Positions 50,464-62,776 of a stretch of 64,000 nucleotides of DNA are shown piece after piece. The DNA is from Calophaca sinica (taxonomy: Eukaryota > Streptophyta > Magnoliopsida > Fabales > Fabaceae): NCBI GenBank assembly GCA_037113605.1, contig CM073734.1, positions 37,456,985 through 37,520,984 on the forward strand. The letters are read 5' to 3'. The translations under genes were made by a program, and so were the position numbers. Below the pieces are notes generated by a model, which made no database searches, was not told where the DNA came from, and saw only the letters and a list, made by a program, of their open reading frames with translations. Position 1 is the stretch's first letter. The number at the start of each line of letters is the position of its first letter.

Positions 50464-50468
50464 GTTGC
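50464..50468. repeat. Target-site duplication of element B, right copy
   Basis: GTTGC immediately after the LTR 3 end; matches 45595-45599. Confidence 0.92.
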
Positions 50469-51968
50469 TCAACTCTTGGGAGGTATCCGTTGGTTAAACT
50501 GACTTGATTTTCATTAGTTGATTGCAAACTTTGTCTCACACGAGGTCTAAGCCTCACTTGGTTGGAGACTTAGCTTGCAAGTGGCTAATTAGAATCACAT
50601 CAGACCTAACCTAACGACTTGACTCACAGTAACTTATAGTCTCAGATGTCCACCATCTTTACTCTTAAATAAACTTTACTACTGCTCTCCTTCGCTTGAT
50701 GGTGTAACTTCCTTTCTTGATGCTACTGGAATTAAACCAGAACCCACACTTCTCTATCTGACAGCGGTGTAGATCGATGCATTTAATGACCATTGGACCA
50801 ACAAGTATCCAGAAAATAAATCCTTGATATTCTTGGGAACAATCTACCTTATTGATCCGGTCTTATCATCCTTACCCAATCTGAATCATTAGAAACCCTG
50901 GAAGGGATTAATCTCTATAGAGGAACTAATTGCTCAGGAAATTAAGTGATCTCATTACCCAATTACAGACTAAGTCTTATTCTAACTAATATTCTTACTT
51001 AGTTAAGGCAAAGTCTATAATTGGTCAATTGAATTCACTTGACGCACTGAACAGTTAGATCGAACATAGATACCAATAACTTTAGGTTTCTGTTGACTCG
51101 GCTTTTCTTGAAACTTCTATAGTTTGAAGACTACATCTCATCTGATCCTCTGAAGTTGGTTGTTCCACTAAGGACACCGTTCCTTGAAGACTTAGAGTTT
51201 TCTTTCTGCTTCACTAGGGCATGATCATCCTCGAGGACCCATACTACCATTCGGGCATTGTAGCATATAGCCTAACTCCATCTTGTTCCTTACCCTTACC
51301 GTTACCATTCGAAACGCTAAGGTTCTCTCAGGGATTAGCATAGGATTTCGATCGACCTAGGATCCACCTATAATCGGCTAGGTTAACCAATCCTGCTGAA
51401 ACAACAAGTGTTGAAACCCTAACTGATTACAAATGCCCATCCTAAGTGGATTTGAAACCTCACAATTAAGACCCCTTACTTGCTCATCATTTCCAGTCAC
51501 TTCCAGAGCGCCTCGGTTGACGGTACATGAACTACACGCTTTGTCTAGCCGAACCCTCACCGCCATGGTTCCGACCATTCTTAAAACATTCCTTAACTCT
51601 TGGTTCTAAAAAAGGTGGGAACTTGTTTCCCTTTTTCCGTATTCCGAAGGTTCTCACTTAATGAGAGCTCTTGCATCCGCTCCTTCCTTGTCTGCATCAT
51701 TCTTATCCATCAAACTTCCTCAAAGTTCACGCTCCTATTCGGTCTCCTCCCTCATCCGCCAGCTCCATCTACTACATTCTTCATACAGGGTATGGAGTAT
51801 TAAGTTGATCAGGCTTAATATTCCATACTAAGCATAAGAATATGTAGAGAAGTTCTCGGACAAGGGAAAATTCCTGCTAACTGCTTACAGTCCAACAAGG
51901 ACTAAACTGACACTTCCTAAACTGAGTCATTACTAAACTAGTGACTCAAAGTCCGATAAGATCGAACT

Positions 51969-51980
51969 GCTCTGATACCA
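51969..51980 (-). promoter_or_regulatory. Family C primer-binding site
   Basis: GCTCTGATACCA on the plus strand is the exact reverse complement of TGGTATCAGAGC, three bases from the LTR. This fixes the element's orientation as minus. Confidence 0.9.
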
Positions 51981-51983
51981 TAA

Positions 51984-54599
51984 TGTAACACCTGCACCTC
52001 AACATAATTGAAAGTACGACAAATTACATTAAGGCACATGAGTTACTAATAACTTACAGAGTTTATTACAGTAATCCAAGTCATAAATTAAACTCAATTC
52101 ATAAATCTAATAAATAGATTACATATTATACATAACTTGGAATATAATTTTCCACTTCAATATAAAACTAGCCTATGAGTCCCAAGCTTGGAGCTTCGCC
52201 TCATCGTCTTCGGTACCTGCTTATCTGAAAAACAACAAAAGGAAAAAGGGTGAGATTATAAATCTCAGTGAGCTCTTCACGGACTCCTCACCATTCTCTC
52301 CTCGGAACATTCTAGGCTGAGAAGACTAACTTAGGCATTTCAAACCTAGACATACTCTCCCTATGTACCATAAGGACTTGACTTGCAACTTCTCGATATC
52401 CCTAAGCTAAGACGCTTTAGAAGGCGCTAGCTTGAGTTAAAAACTTAGCATATAATCAAATAGGGTAATCCTAGGGCCAATATGCCACTTATCAACTTGT
52501 GATTAAACTAGACACATAAATGTATAGCAACCCACATCAATCCTACAAATGTCCATTCTTTAACCTTTGTTTAGCTCGACTAACCTTAATATAATATAAA
52601 TTGCAACCTTATTAACTAAGAACGTATCGTTCTTACTTACTCACTTTGTGCTTAACACATCTTTGCTTTTTCTTATGCTATTGGACTTTGCCTTATGCTC
52701 TATACCACAAATCCCAATCAACCTAGCTTGCTTATCCTTTAAGTGATCTAATCACAATGCTCATTACTATATAATAATTAAGCGACTAGGGGTGTGCTAT
52801 CCAAGATTTCATACAACTAACTAAGCTAATTCCGAATACGTATATATAAATACATACAAGGAATTCATTAACATTGATAAACTTAACATCACTTCACATA
52901 TTATACCATTCATAGGAGATATATAATATGATGCTTTGCATGTAATGCACTTTGTGTTATTGGGTAGTGTCGTAGGCTTCAGTCCCTAGACCCCAATTAC
53001 ACACTTTCGGAATGGTGGTTAGACGTCATAACCCTCCAAGGGCGTCCCACTTGGCTAACCAAACCGATCTACTCCTATAAATAAAGGAGTCTTGCCATGG
53101 ACTTTTGCTTATGCATATGCTTATGCTTATGATTGTATGCATGTTCATAGAAATACAGTCATTCTCATTACTTAACTATTCAAGGAAACTACAATCATTT
53201 CAATGAATCAAGCTTACACTAATAGTACCCCTTTTCATTTAATTAATCCAAATCATGGACACTAATTCACACATTCATCCTATCACATCCTTTTCCTAGG
53301 GTCCTTTCTTGACCTCTATGACTTAAGCTTATGGCTCTTAGACAAGCCTCACAATTCACCAAATTAATGGACAACACATACATTAGCTAATCCCTTGAAA
53401 CTCTATGGAGTTCTCAAGAGAGAAAACATCAAGCATACATTCAACTGTGGGGGGTTGGGGGCAGTCGCCAACCACTTTTAAACAAGCCCACTACACAATC
53501 ATAACAATCAAAACAATCATAACAATCATGACAGTAACAACTTAATCTCTTATAGGTATTTAAAACCTAACTTGAACCTAAGGTTCATATGTTACTAAAG
53601 GAAGAGAAATTCCTATATGTGGGACTTATGGGTGCCCATCACCTAGGGGTTGAAGAACTCACCTCTATTCTTCAAGACATTGAGCTAGGAAGGTTGAACT
53701 TTGGACTCTTTGCTCCTCTTCAAGCTTTTCCCTCTTTGCTCAACTTGGGGCTCCTCCAAATACTTCCCAAATCTTGATCTTCAACCTTCAATCTTCCTTC
53801 TCCATCCAAGAACTTGAACCATCCTTGCTGGAGCTTGGTCTTCTCCCCCTTATTCTTCTCCAAATCGTGCTTCTTCTTCTCCTCTCTAGGGTTCAAACCC
53901 AAATCTTCAAAATACCCACATCTCAACTCTCAAACTCTCCATTTAGGCAAGTGATTGAAGAAATCCAACATGAATCTCTTCAATCCTTCTCAAAGGGTGA
54001 AACCCTAGCTCTCCTCTCCTCTTTCTCCTTTCCTTTTCTCTTCTTTTCCTTCCCTCTTTCTCTATTTCTGCATTCTGCTCGCTGAAACAGCGTTTTTAAA
54101 CACTTTTGCAGCTGTGAATCGATTCACAGCATAGTGTGAATCGATTCCCACAGTGCAAAAAGTGCCTGAATCGCAGTCTTAATGAGTGAATCGATTTACG
54201 CATCACGAGTCGAGTGGCTTTGTCTTATGTGAATCGATTCCTGGCTTCTGTGAATCGATTCCCACTGCTAGAATTTGATGCATATGGATTTTTAATGCTG
54301 TGAATCGATTCCTGGGCTATATGAATCGATTCACACTGCAGAAAAACCAAGAAAACTTAGTTCTAACACCAAACCTTGAGACTTTCTTCTCAAATTAACT
54401 TCCATAACTACAAATCAACACCTTTAACCATCTTAGGATTAAATCCACACTTATTCCTCAACTCAAACCCATTAACTTTCTTATCAAATCTTTGTGTAAT
54501 TATATCCACTCACCTTGAAATCAAATTAAGCTTGGATACAATCACACAATTCTCCTCATAACTTATTCTCAACTTAGCTTAGAAATTTGGGGTGTTACA
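51984..54599 (-). repeat. Family C 5' LTR (on the minus strand), complete
   Basis: 2616 bp bounded by TGTAACACC and GTGTTACA. The intact sequence at 52240-52260 shows the unoccupied site of the array A insertion: it reads straight through AAAGGGTGAG. Confidence 0.92.
54113..54340. repeat. Cluster of AATCGATT palindromes, right C LTR
   Basis: Counterpart of 44377-44600, starting with the same 16-bp palindrome at 54113-54128. One core is better preserved here (near 54230, where the left LTR has AATTGATT). Confidence 0.9.
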
Positions 54600-55862
54600 G
54601 GAGTTATGAGCGGACCGGGATTTACAAGAGAGATTATTCGTAGGAGATGCTATAATTATCGTATTATATGTATTATGATGTGTGCATGGTTCTAAGTATA
54701 GACCACATAAGTGTCTTGACTTTGTAACGTATTTTATTATTATATTAGATTCCAAAATCCAAATTTTTAATATACTTTTGGTATTACGATAGATGTTATT
54801 ATGATTGTGTCTAATTATTTGTGAGTGATGTTGTTGATCTTGTGGTTAACAATTTTTAGAATTTTCATTTCCTTTTGATGTCATAAAATCGCGGGTTTTT
54901 GAAGATTTGTGGGTGAGTATTTCAAATTACTTAAGTTTTGATTTTGTGTTGTTTTAAATTATTTTGTTGGTGGCTTTGGAAAATTTTTCTTTTCTTTTGG
55001 CATATGAAAACCGTGAGTTATTTCATGATTTTTCTAGTTGAATTGTTGTGGATTTTGTTATTGTTGTGGTTTAGGAGTTGTAGAGGAGATTTTGTGTTGA
55101 TCTTTTGTTAACAAGCTTTTGGGTGTGAGTAGAATGATTTTGAGAAATGGATTTGAGTATATGTGTTCAAGCCGTGAGGCTTTTTGAGAAAACTAAAATT
55201 ATTTCATGTTTTAATACATGGTTGTTAGTGATTTTGTTGTTGTTGGTGTTTGATGCAAGTTTTAGTTTTTGATTAAATGTGTCTTGATGATTTTAAGACA
55301 ATGACAAACCTAATCTCAAAAGAATCATAGTATTCTTGAGAGGGTTGAGTCTTGAAGAGATCAAGTGGGTTTCAAGAAAAGTAGTTGTTGCTTTGTGTTA
55401 TCTTTAAAACTTAGAAGTTTTACAAAAAAAAGATATTTGATTTTGGGTTTTGTGATTAAAACATTGTTGTGTAGGTATGTTTGTTAGTGAAGTTTCGTTG
55501 GCGTTATCATGTAACCGTAACTCAGTAGCCGTCTTGAACGTGTTCGTGATCGTGATGAAGTAGAGATCGTAGTTGGAATAAGGCGTCGTTTGCAAGGACT
55601 TCTTCGACATGGACGCGTAGTACTGTGTTTTGTAAACGTTTTAGTTGATGATGTAGTGTCTTTCTTTATTAAAAATATATGAATAAATTGTATGCTATGG
55701 TACTTGACTGTTTGAGTGTAATAATTACCATGTTGTAATAATCTTCAAAGTCCAAAATTTATGATACGTTTTAGTATTAAGTTATGGTTTTTCATATTTC
55801 TAATTTTGTTTTGGTTTATAAGTGAATTTTCGGGGACAAATTTTTTTTAAGGAGAGTCGTAA
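54600..55862 (+). other. Element D internal region, 3' untranslated part
   Basis: T- and G-rich, with no long ORF and no recognisable domain. It ends in the purine tract AAGGAGAGTCGTAA (55849-55862). Confidence 0.6.
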
Positions 55863-58544
55863 TGTAACATCCCAATTTTTAAGAAAATTATTTTATAGTT
55901 TCCGACTACTTAAAAATAAATCATAGAGATTGATCACCTCAATAGTTTGTTAAAAGTACGAAGAACTACAAATATTTATTGTAAATAATTTACTGCTTTT
56001 GTAATTAATTCATATTAAGAGACAGTGTAAACGTATACTGTTTTTAATATGAATTAATCTTGAAAAATGTGAAAAATTGTTGTTTGATCAAAGAAAATTA
56101 TTTTATTGAATGAGAAATAATTTTAGGACTTAATAGATATTTTTAAGTTTGGATTTTCGATGTTTAGGTACTTGTTAAATTGTCTGTTTTATGTCATATT
56201 TAATATGACTTTTATTTTTAATGATTTTGTCTTGATAATTTTATTGTTTGAATAATATTTAGATGACAAGAGAAATTGAAATTAATGATCCTCAATAATT
56301 TACAGTTTTTATTGCGCTGCGAGAATTCTATTGAATTCTGCCTTAATTAGGCTATTGGGTGAGTTTCTAACTGAAACATGCCCAAACTTGATCCAAATTT
56401 TATAAAATTTGAGATCTTAGCATTTTCCAATATTTAGGATTTATTGGAATGTTTCTGGAAATTTTGGGCATCAGAAAAATATAGGGTGTTTTCTACGCCT
56501 AGAACTACATTACGGTAGCGTTTTAGCATGTAAATCGAGAAAGCGACATTTATAAAAATAATTCTAATATTTTTACGGACATTTTGGTTGATTAATAATT
56601 TTTTATTATAGAATAATTTATTAGATTTATTTTTGGAGTTTTTGGTAGAAAAACCCTAATATATGCGTAACGCCGCGCACCCGATTGAGCGAGAACGCGA
56701 CGAAACGAAATATCTTGATATTTTGGGCTAGGGGCGTGAATCTAGAACTAGGGGAGATGAATCTCATCCTTAGAACCTTTCTTGACAAGTGTAGGCATAG
56801 GATTGGTTGTTTTGTAATTGTAGTTAGTTAATGTAGTTAGTTTATAACCAGTTTGGTTAATTCCTAACTAAATGAACATTTCTTTCCATCCTTGTCCCAA
56901 AATTTTCGTGGCTGCCTCTCTTTAATGGCATTCATCATTCTCATTTCCTCCATTGTTGCAAGCTTGAGAAAAAAAATTCCTTGAGAGAGAAAGTTGTTTT
57001 AGGTGATGAACTTAGTGATTTTGCCTTCAATCTTCCTTCCTTTCTCCTTCCTTCTTGTTCAATCATCTACATCATTGTGGTAAGCTTACTTTCCTTTTCT
57101 TCAAGGCTGCCATGGTTTGGTTTTCATGGTATTAGTGTTGTTCCTCATGAATTTAGTGTTGATTCTTGAAGGAAATTGGTGTTTAAGCTTGCAACCTTCA
57201 ATCCTTGTTCTTAATCCTTGGTCAACCATCATTAATCTTGTTAGTATGTGTTCTAACTCATTTTCCTCTTCTCATGGCTGCCATGGATGAGACCTCCATG
57301 TTGTTTTCTTTAGAAAGTGTTAAATCTTTATGTTTTAGCTTGTATATTTCATAGATCCATCATTTTCTTCCTAGATTAAGCATGTTTAGAGTTTTTAAAA
57401 TTTGGGAAACCCTACCCTTGACCCTGGCCGAATTCATGGACTATTGTGGGGGCTTGATCTTGGCTTGATTTTGGTGGTTTTGGAGTTAGATATTTGGGGG
57501 TTTTGGTTTAGTATGCTTACAACTAGTCATATATGCATGTTTAACAAGTTTTGAGAATTTGAATGGTTTGATTTTTAAGGGCTGGAAACCGTGGCTTAGA
57601 GGGATGATTCTGTGCATGTTCTAATTTGTCTCAAATGTGTTAAAGTGTGTAAAAAAGTTAATTTTTGGTTAGGACTTTAAATCATAAGGGTTTGTAATTT
57701 TAAAGCTTTGAAAAATGGGTTGAAACAAAATAAATTTGGGGCTATTTTGAGATTACAAAATCAGTGGCTTATGAACATTATTTGGGTGAGTTTTAACTTA
57801 GTTTTAATTGTATTAAAGTGGCAAAGAAGTTTATGATAAGAGTTTTGATCAAGCAAAGTTTGTAAGATTTTGATGTTTAAATATTTGAAAACATGGAGTT
57901 GTTTTGGAAGCTTGAAACCGTGGGCCTTATGGTGTTTTGGAACGTCATATTAAATTTGATTTAGGCCTAAAATAGTTGTAAAAGTTGCTAATGATTTGAT
58001 TTAGCAAAGCTTTTCAAAGAAACTTTATTTTGGGAAAAGATTTGGTTTATGTTTCAAGAATTGTTTATAACTTGTAATGAAATTGCTTCTAAAAATTTGT
58101 GACATGTTTTAGTGATTTAAAAAGTGGTTCAAAGTTGGGAAAAACACTATTCAAAGTGGTTGGTTTAGGTATTTTTCTAAGTGTGTAGCTTTTGTAAAAG
58201 TTTGAAAACTTGCATGATTTGAATATGTGTCATGGCATATGGCTAGATAGAACCTATTAGGGATTAAGTTGAGTTTGGGGTTTAGGGAACCCTAAACCCG
58301 TGGCTGCCCTAGGGGCATTAGATTGAGTTTTTAGTTCTAATTGATTGAAACTTGCGTTGTTAAGGTTCGTGCGAGGAACGACTTGATGATAGTTTGGAAT
58401 TACCTTGCTTGGATTGTTAAAACGCCCAAGGTAAGGGAAATTCTTATATAATGAGTTTGGACATTTCGCCTTGCATGTTGTTTGATTGTTTGATTAACTG
58501 TGTGGTAGTACTTGTAGTATGACTATGTGTTGTTTGGAATGCTG

Positions 58545-58694
58545 TAGCATGTTTTTGGCCCTGCGTGGCAAGACTGAATTGTATTGTGTGACTTAAATCA
58601 TGTTTGATTGATTTGATTGGACTTGAAATTGATGAATGTATGTAGCAGGTTGTAGCGTACTGAATTATTATGTGCTGTATGAAATGTTGTAGCA
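58545..58694 (+). repeat. Local direct duplication interrupted by the solo LTR
   Basis: The segment from 'gtagcatgtttttggccctg' through 'aaatcatgtttgatt' recurs, diverged, at 60421-60510. The solo LTR landed at the start of the second copy. Confidence 0.7.
58690..58694. repeat. Target-site duplication of the solo LTR, left
   Basis: TAGCA; matches 60421-60425. Confidence 0.92.
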
Positions 58695-60420
58695 TGTAAC
58701 ACCCCAAATTTCCTCAAGCTTGGTTTGTTGTGTGTGCATAAGCTTAGTATGGCTTAAAGATGAACCCTAAGTGATATTTTCATTGATTGTCATAGTTGAA
58801 TATGTGAAAAATTGTGTTTGGATGATTTTGCCCAGTGTGAATCGATTCCCAGGCCCCTGTGAATCGATTCAGGGATGTGAGTTTGCTGGGACTCGATTAG
58901 GTTTGCAGTGAATTGCAGAGTGAATCGATTCACAAAGGTTGATCCTCTGTGAATCGCAGCGTGAATCGATTCACAAAAGACAGTTCTCTGTAAATCGAAT
59001 GCAGGAACTGCGAGAATCGATTCTCTGCACTTAAAGCTGCGATTCTTGTCATTTTTACACCGAGTGAATTGATTCACCTATCTTTGTGAATCGATTCACA
59101 AATGCAGATATATCGTAAAAACTTCGTGAGAAAAAGAACGAGCATAATTGTTAGAGAGAGGATTAGAGAGAGAGGGTGCGACAGAGAGAAGAAGGAGAAG
59201 GGGTTAAAACACCTAGGGTTCACAAATTAGAGGGGAAAAACAAGGATTCATGCTAGATTCATCCACAATCTTAGCTTGAATCCAAGTTGGGGAGTGTTTA
59301 TGCTTGGATTGGAAAGTTGAAAGGAAATCCCTAGAAGGCCAGCTTGAAGGAGAAGAGGAAGAACGTGAAGAAGGAAGAAGAAGAAGCTAAGCATCAACTT
59401 TGAACTTGAATCTTGGAAGTTGTGGTGAGTTCTTCCTTCTCTTAGGTGATGGGCACCCATAAGTCCCACATTAGGGTCCCCTTGAAGAAAATCCATGAAC
59501 CCTAAGTTAGGAAGTTCCCCAAATCCCTATTTGATGTATAGTTTTTAGTGTTAATTGCTATGCATGTATTATTGGGACTGTTTATAGGGGTTAATGTTGT
59601 ACCCAAAACCCCCATAAACTGTGAGATGGATGTTTGACCATTGGGAGCTCCATGGAGCCCTAATGGAAATGTGTTTTGTCTTGAAGTATTTTTCCTTGAC
59701 TGAGCATGTTACATGTTTTCATTTGAATGTGAAATGTATCTTTTTACACGAATATGTTTAGTTCCATATGAAGCTAGAGTAGCACCTAATTGTATTCTTA
59801 ATCTTGATTAAAGCATGCATTTAAGGATATAGTGGTGAATTAAATTCCCTAAAAGACACTAAGATACCTCTAAAGGGGGTGATCGATATGGTTAGCCGTG
59901 TGGGACGCCCTCGGACGGTTAAGACGTGTAACCACCATATCGAAAGTGTGTTTATGGGGTTGTATGGACGTAAGCATACAACACTACCCATGAATACGAG
60001 CCAAAGATGAATTAGAAATTCATAGTAAGAATATGCCTAGCATTGCATAAACGTGTCATATAAATTCTTGACTGATGATAAATTGTATGAGTTGATGGTG
60101 ATGAGTCGGAGGGAGGATTCACTGAGATTATTATCTCACCCCACTCCTTTATTTAATTATTTTTACAGATGCACAGGTTTCAAAGGAGAACTGACAGCTG
60201 GTAGCTCTGGAGAGCTTGTTTACTCTGTAGTAGTTTTAGAGTAATACCCTGAATGTGTAATTCTGGAATTATGTATGGATGTTGCACCGACATGAATTTA
60301 TGTATTTAAGTTTAGTTTCATGACATTTGAACTTAATGTTGGACTTTAAGTTTAAATTTGGGATTACTGTACCTAATGTTAATTATCCTATTTTCAAGCA
60401 AATGAAAGTAAGGTGTTACA
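58695..60420 (+). mobile_element. Solo LTR of the family C type, plus orientation
   Basis: 1726 bp from TGTAACACC to GGTGTTACA, flanked by TAGCA at 58690-58694 and 60421-60425. Several blocks are the reverse complement of family C LTR segments: the GATGGGCACCCATAAGTCCC block near 59447, the GGGACGCCCT block near 59903, the ATTATCTCACCCC block near 60129, and the AATCGATT cluster. It is about 0.9 kb shorter than the C LTR at 51984-54599, so it is a diverged or deleted relative. It arose by LTR-LTR recombination. Confidence 0.92.
58836..59101. repeat. Cluster of AATCGATT palindromes, solo LTR
   Basis: At least six AATCGATT cores plus several half or mutated copies (AATCGCAG, AATTGATT, AATCGAAT). 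The cluster is present although the two LTRs have diverged elsewhere. Confidence 0.9.
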
Positions 60421-60425
60421 TAGCA
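60421..60425. repeat. Target-site duplication of the solo LTR, right
   Basis: TAGCA; matches 58690-58694. Confidence 0.92.
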
Positions 60426-61709
60426 CGCTCTTGGCCCTGTGTGGCATTATGATTTGTATTGCTTGCCTTAAATCATGTTTGATTTTTATTTGGAATTGAT
60501 TGGAATTTGGAAAATATTGTTGATAATAATAGATTAATTAATAATGCATTTATCGATTGTTATTGGTTTGATGATTTACTACGGTAAATCCGATGCGATT
60601 TCACAAACCGAATTTTGATTTCGTAAACAAGTTGTTAAGGGCATTTTGACTTAAAAGTAAGCGTGAGGGTTTTAGTATAACTAGCCAAAGCTTGCAAAGA
60701 ATTTTCAAGGAATCAATAGTAGGAAAAAGAACTTGAGTAAACAATGTGATTTGTGAAAACGGTTGAGTTAAATGATGCATCTGGAAAATTCTGGCTAGGA
60801 AAGACCTAGTTATTAAGAGTGTTCGCACCGCCTCTCTTTCCTGAGAATTTTTCCAAATGCATTATTTAGCACAACTAGGGTTTCAATGACCTAAAGCCAA
60901 AAAGTATTTTCAGATACATAGGAGTGATACAAGGACAGAGAAAGTGATTTAAAAGATCGAGATTTCGAAGGAATAAAATATAGGGAACCTAGTCCCATGT
61001 GTCCTGTGCTGGGACTTAATGTCCTACTTGCGTGCGTATTTTCTTGATTAAGGATTGGACCTAGTGTTCCGTATGGCGTGCCTAGTATCTCAACCTAAAA
61101 ATTAAGCCTAATGTTCCGCATTACGTACCTAAGTTTTGATCTAAGATTGAGATTAGCGTTCCACAGTTGAACACCTGGACCTAGTGACCTGTGTTTGAAC
61201 TCTAAGGGGCATTTCTCATCATCTCAGTTCACTGCGTGATGAAGAATACCTGAGCATTATTTGAGTAGTATGGGATGCCCATTATAGTGCTTAAACTTTG
61301 AGTTCCCTCCACCTTTTCAAAAGTGAACGTAGTTGAGGTTTGTCGATCCGTATTGATTAATTAAAACATTACTCGGGCGCTCCCTACAGTGAGCATGCCA
61401 TATTGAAGAATTTGTTTGGATGCATACCGACCATTGAGCATCGACAATCGGAGTATTTGATTGTCTTAAGGACTTCAAAAGGACGAGTTGTCACTTCATG
61501 CCCGTGTGACAGCAATGCGTAATGCGTGGCAAGCCTAATGTGTGGCTATACCCTTGGTAGGGGAATTTGATTCTGACGTTGGGAAATAAATTTTCTCGTC
61601 ACTGCTGACCTTGTTTAAGGCTGCAGGTGTATACACAAACTTGTTCATAATGCATTGGCATGCATAGCTAACCACATTTATGATATGTGATGATTTGTTT
61701 GATGAAATT

Positions 61710-61890
61710 GATATTGTGATGACTTGATCGTTAATTTGTTGATAGAATTGTTGTTCACATGCAATTGTTTGATATTGTGGTGACTTGATTGTTGATCTAT
61801 CGATAGAACTGTCTGCTCACATGCAATTGTTTGATATTGTTGTGCCTTGATTGTTAATCTGTTCACATGCAAATGCTTGATATACCATGA
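61710..61890 (+). repeat. Tandem repeat of about 61 bp, 2.6 copies
   Basis: GATATTGT starts at 61710, 61771 and 61833. Each unit continues with a GACTTGAT-like segment and ends in CACATGCAA. The third unit has an internal deletion. Confidence 0.8.
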
Positions 61891-62776
61891 TGATGCATGC
61901 AGTCTATTAAGTATGTATATGTATATAAAAGCATGTCGTTGTATTATATATGTATATATTGTTTGCATGCGACATAGCCTATGATAAACTCGTGGACAAA
62001 GGATTTACCCTTGCACTGTTGTTGGATTGGATATCCTTATGGATATCACTTCCAGATGGAGCTCCATAGCTACTGCAGTTTCGTCTTTCCAAGAGCGTTG
62101 GAGATTGAGCCAATGGAGGAAGATTCCTCTGAATGTTTGTGTTTTGATCTTACTGAACTGTTTCTCAGTAAGAGTTATAGTTGTTGGCCAGCTTAGCTTA
62201 GGGTTTTGTCGTTGTTATTTGCGTGATTACCCATTGTTTTGTAATTACTATTTTCATAAGACCTCACCTCAGTGCGAAACGATTGTGTTATGTTTTATGT
62301 TATGTGAAGTATTATTTTGTGATGCATTATACTCTGATATTTGTAAAAGACTGATTTTGCATTATTTAGAAAATTGTAGTACTCTTTATGTCTGATATTT
62401 GAAAAGGGTTTCAAAGAGAAGAAAAAGAAAAATAAATACTCCTATTTTCCATTGCGAAATACATAAGAGTACTTTTTAACTGAAAGCATATAAGCACCAA
62501 ATATTTTTAGTATTAGATTGGGTTGCACAGTAGCGCTCCGAAAACGGGGTGTTGTAGTCATTTCTTTTGATCTTGCTTTCATTCCTGACAAATCAAGTGT
62601 GACAACACATGAGAATAATATAGAACTTAAATTTACAACCAATCACTAGAGTGTAAAGAATTTCACATGTTAACCTCAATATTTATTCAACTCTCTCAAT
62701 TTATCATGCATTTAATTCAATTAAGCACTCTAAATTCACATATGATGAAGATTTATCACAACCACAAACTTAGCAA

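Larger units (their letters stand above)
50464..51983 (-). other. Family C internal region, 5' part
   Basis: Between element B and the primer site of C. It starts with the right target duplication of B (GTTGC, 50464-50468). The longest minus-strand frame (51378-51578) is short and has no recognisable domain. I see no gag. Confidence 0.7.
42511..54599 (-). mobile_element. Family C Ty3/gypsy-type element (minus strand), short internal region, split by A and B
   Basis: Two LTRs flank an internal region that is only about 2.26 kb once element B is removed. Read on the minus strand, the order is 5' LTR (51984-54599), primer site, internal region, purine tract, 3' LTR (44862 down to 42511, continuing left of array A). 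LTR ends are TGTAACACC and GGTGTTACA. The pre-PPT motif TCGAGGACGAA is typical of plant chromoviruses of the Tekay type. No gag or pol is recognisable, so it looks non-autonomous. The base after the element starts GGAGT (54600-54604), the expected target duplication; the other copy should lie left of the window. Confidence 0.85.
54600..62556 (+). mobile_element. Element D: 3' end of a plus-strand Ty3/gypsy chromovirus-like element with a very long LTR
   Basis: TTTTCGGGGACAAATT, a T run and AAGGAGAG precede TGTAACATCCC at 55863, the usual junction between internal region and 3' LTR in plant chromoviruses. The other LTR end appears to be GGGGTGTTGTA at 62546-62556, where TGTTACA would be expected. 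Family C is inserted at its left side in this window, so the coding part of D must lie left of the window. Confidence 0.65.
55863..62556 (+). repeat. Element D 3' LTR (about 5 kb), interrupted by a solo LTR
   Basis: Starts TGTAACATCCC. Its right end is judged from the inverted terminal sequence GGGGTGTTGTA. Without the solo LTR (58695-60420) and its duplicated TSD it is about 4.96 kb. Outside the repeats listed separately (58545-58694, 61710-61890) I see no gene or RNA in 55863-58694 or 60426-62556. The right end is the least certain boundary. Confidence 0.55.

Noticed and set aside
51378..51578. Candidate gag fragment in the C interior, minus strand
   Set aside because: 66 codons with no capsid or zinc-knuckle feature. 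Cannot be told from chance.
56981..57169. Small plus-strand ORF in the D LTR
   Set aside because: 62 codons, no domain, inside a long LTR with no supporting promoter or coding signal.
62027..62395. 122-codon plus-strand ORF near the D LTR end
   Set aside because: Cysteine- and leucine-rich random-looking translation from T-rich DNA, no homology recognised, overlaps another frame.
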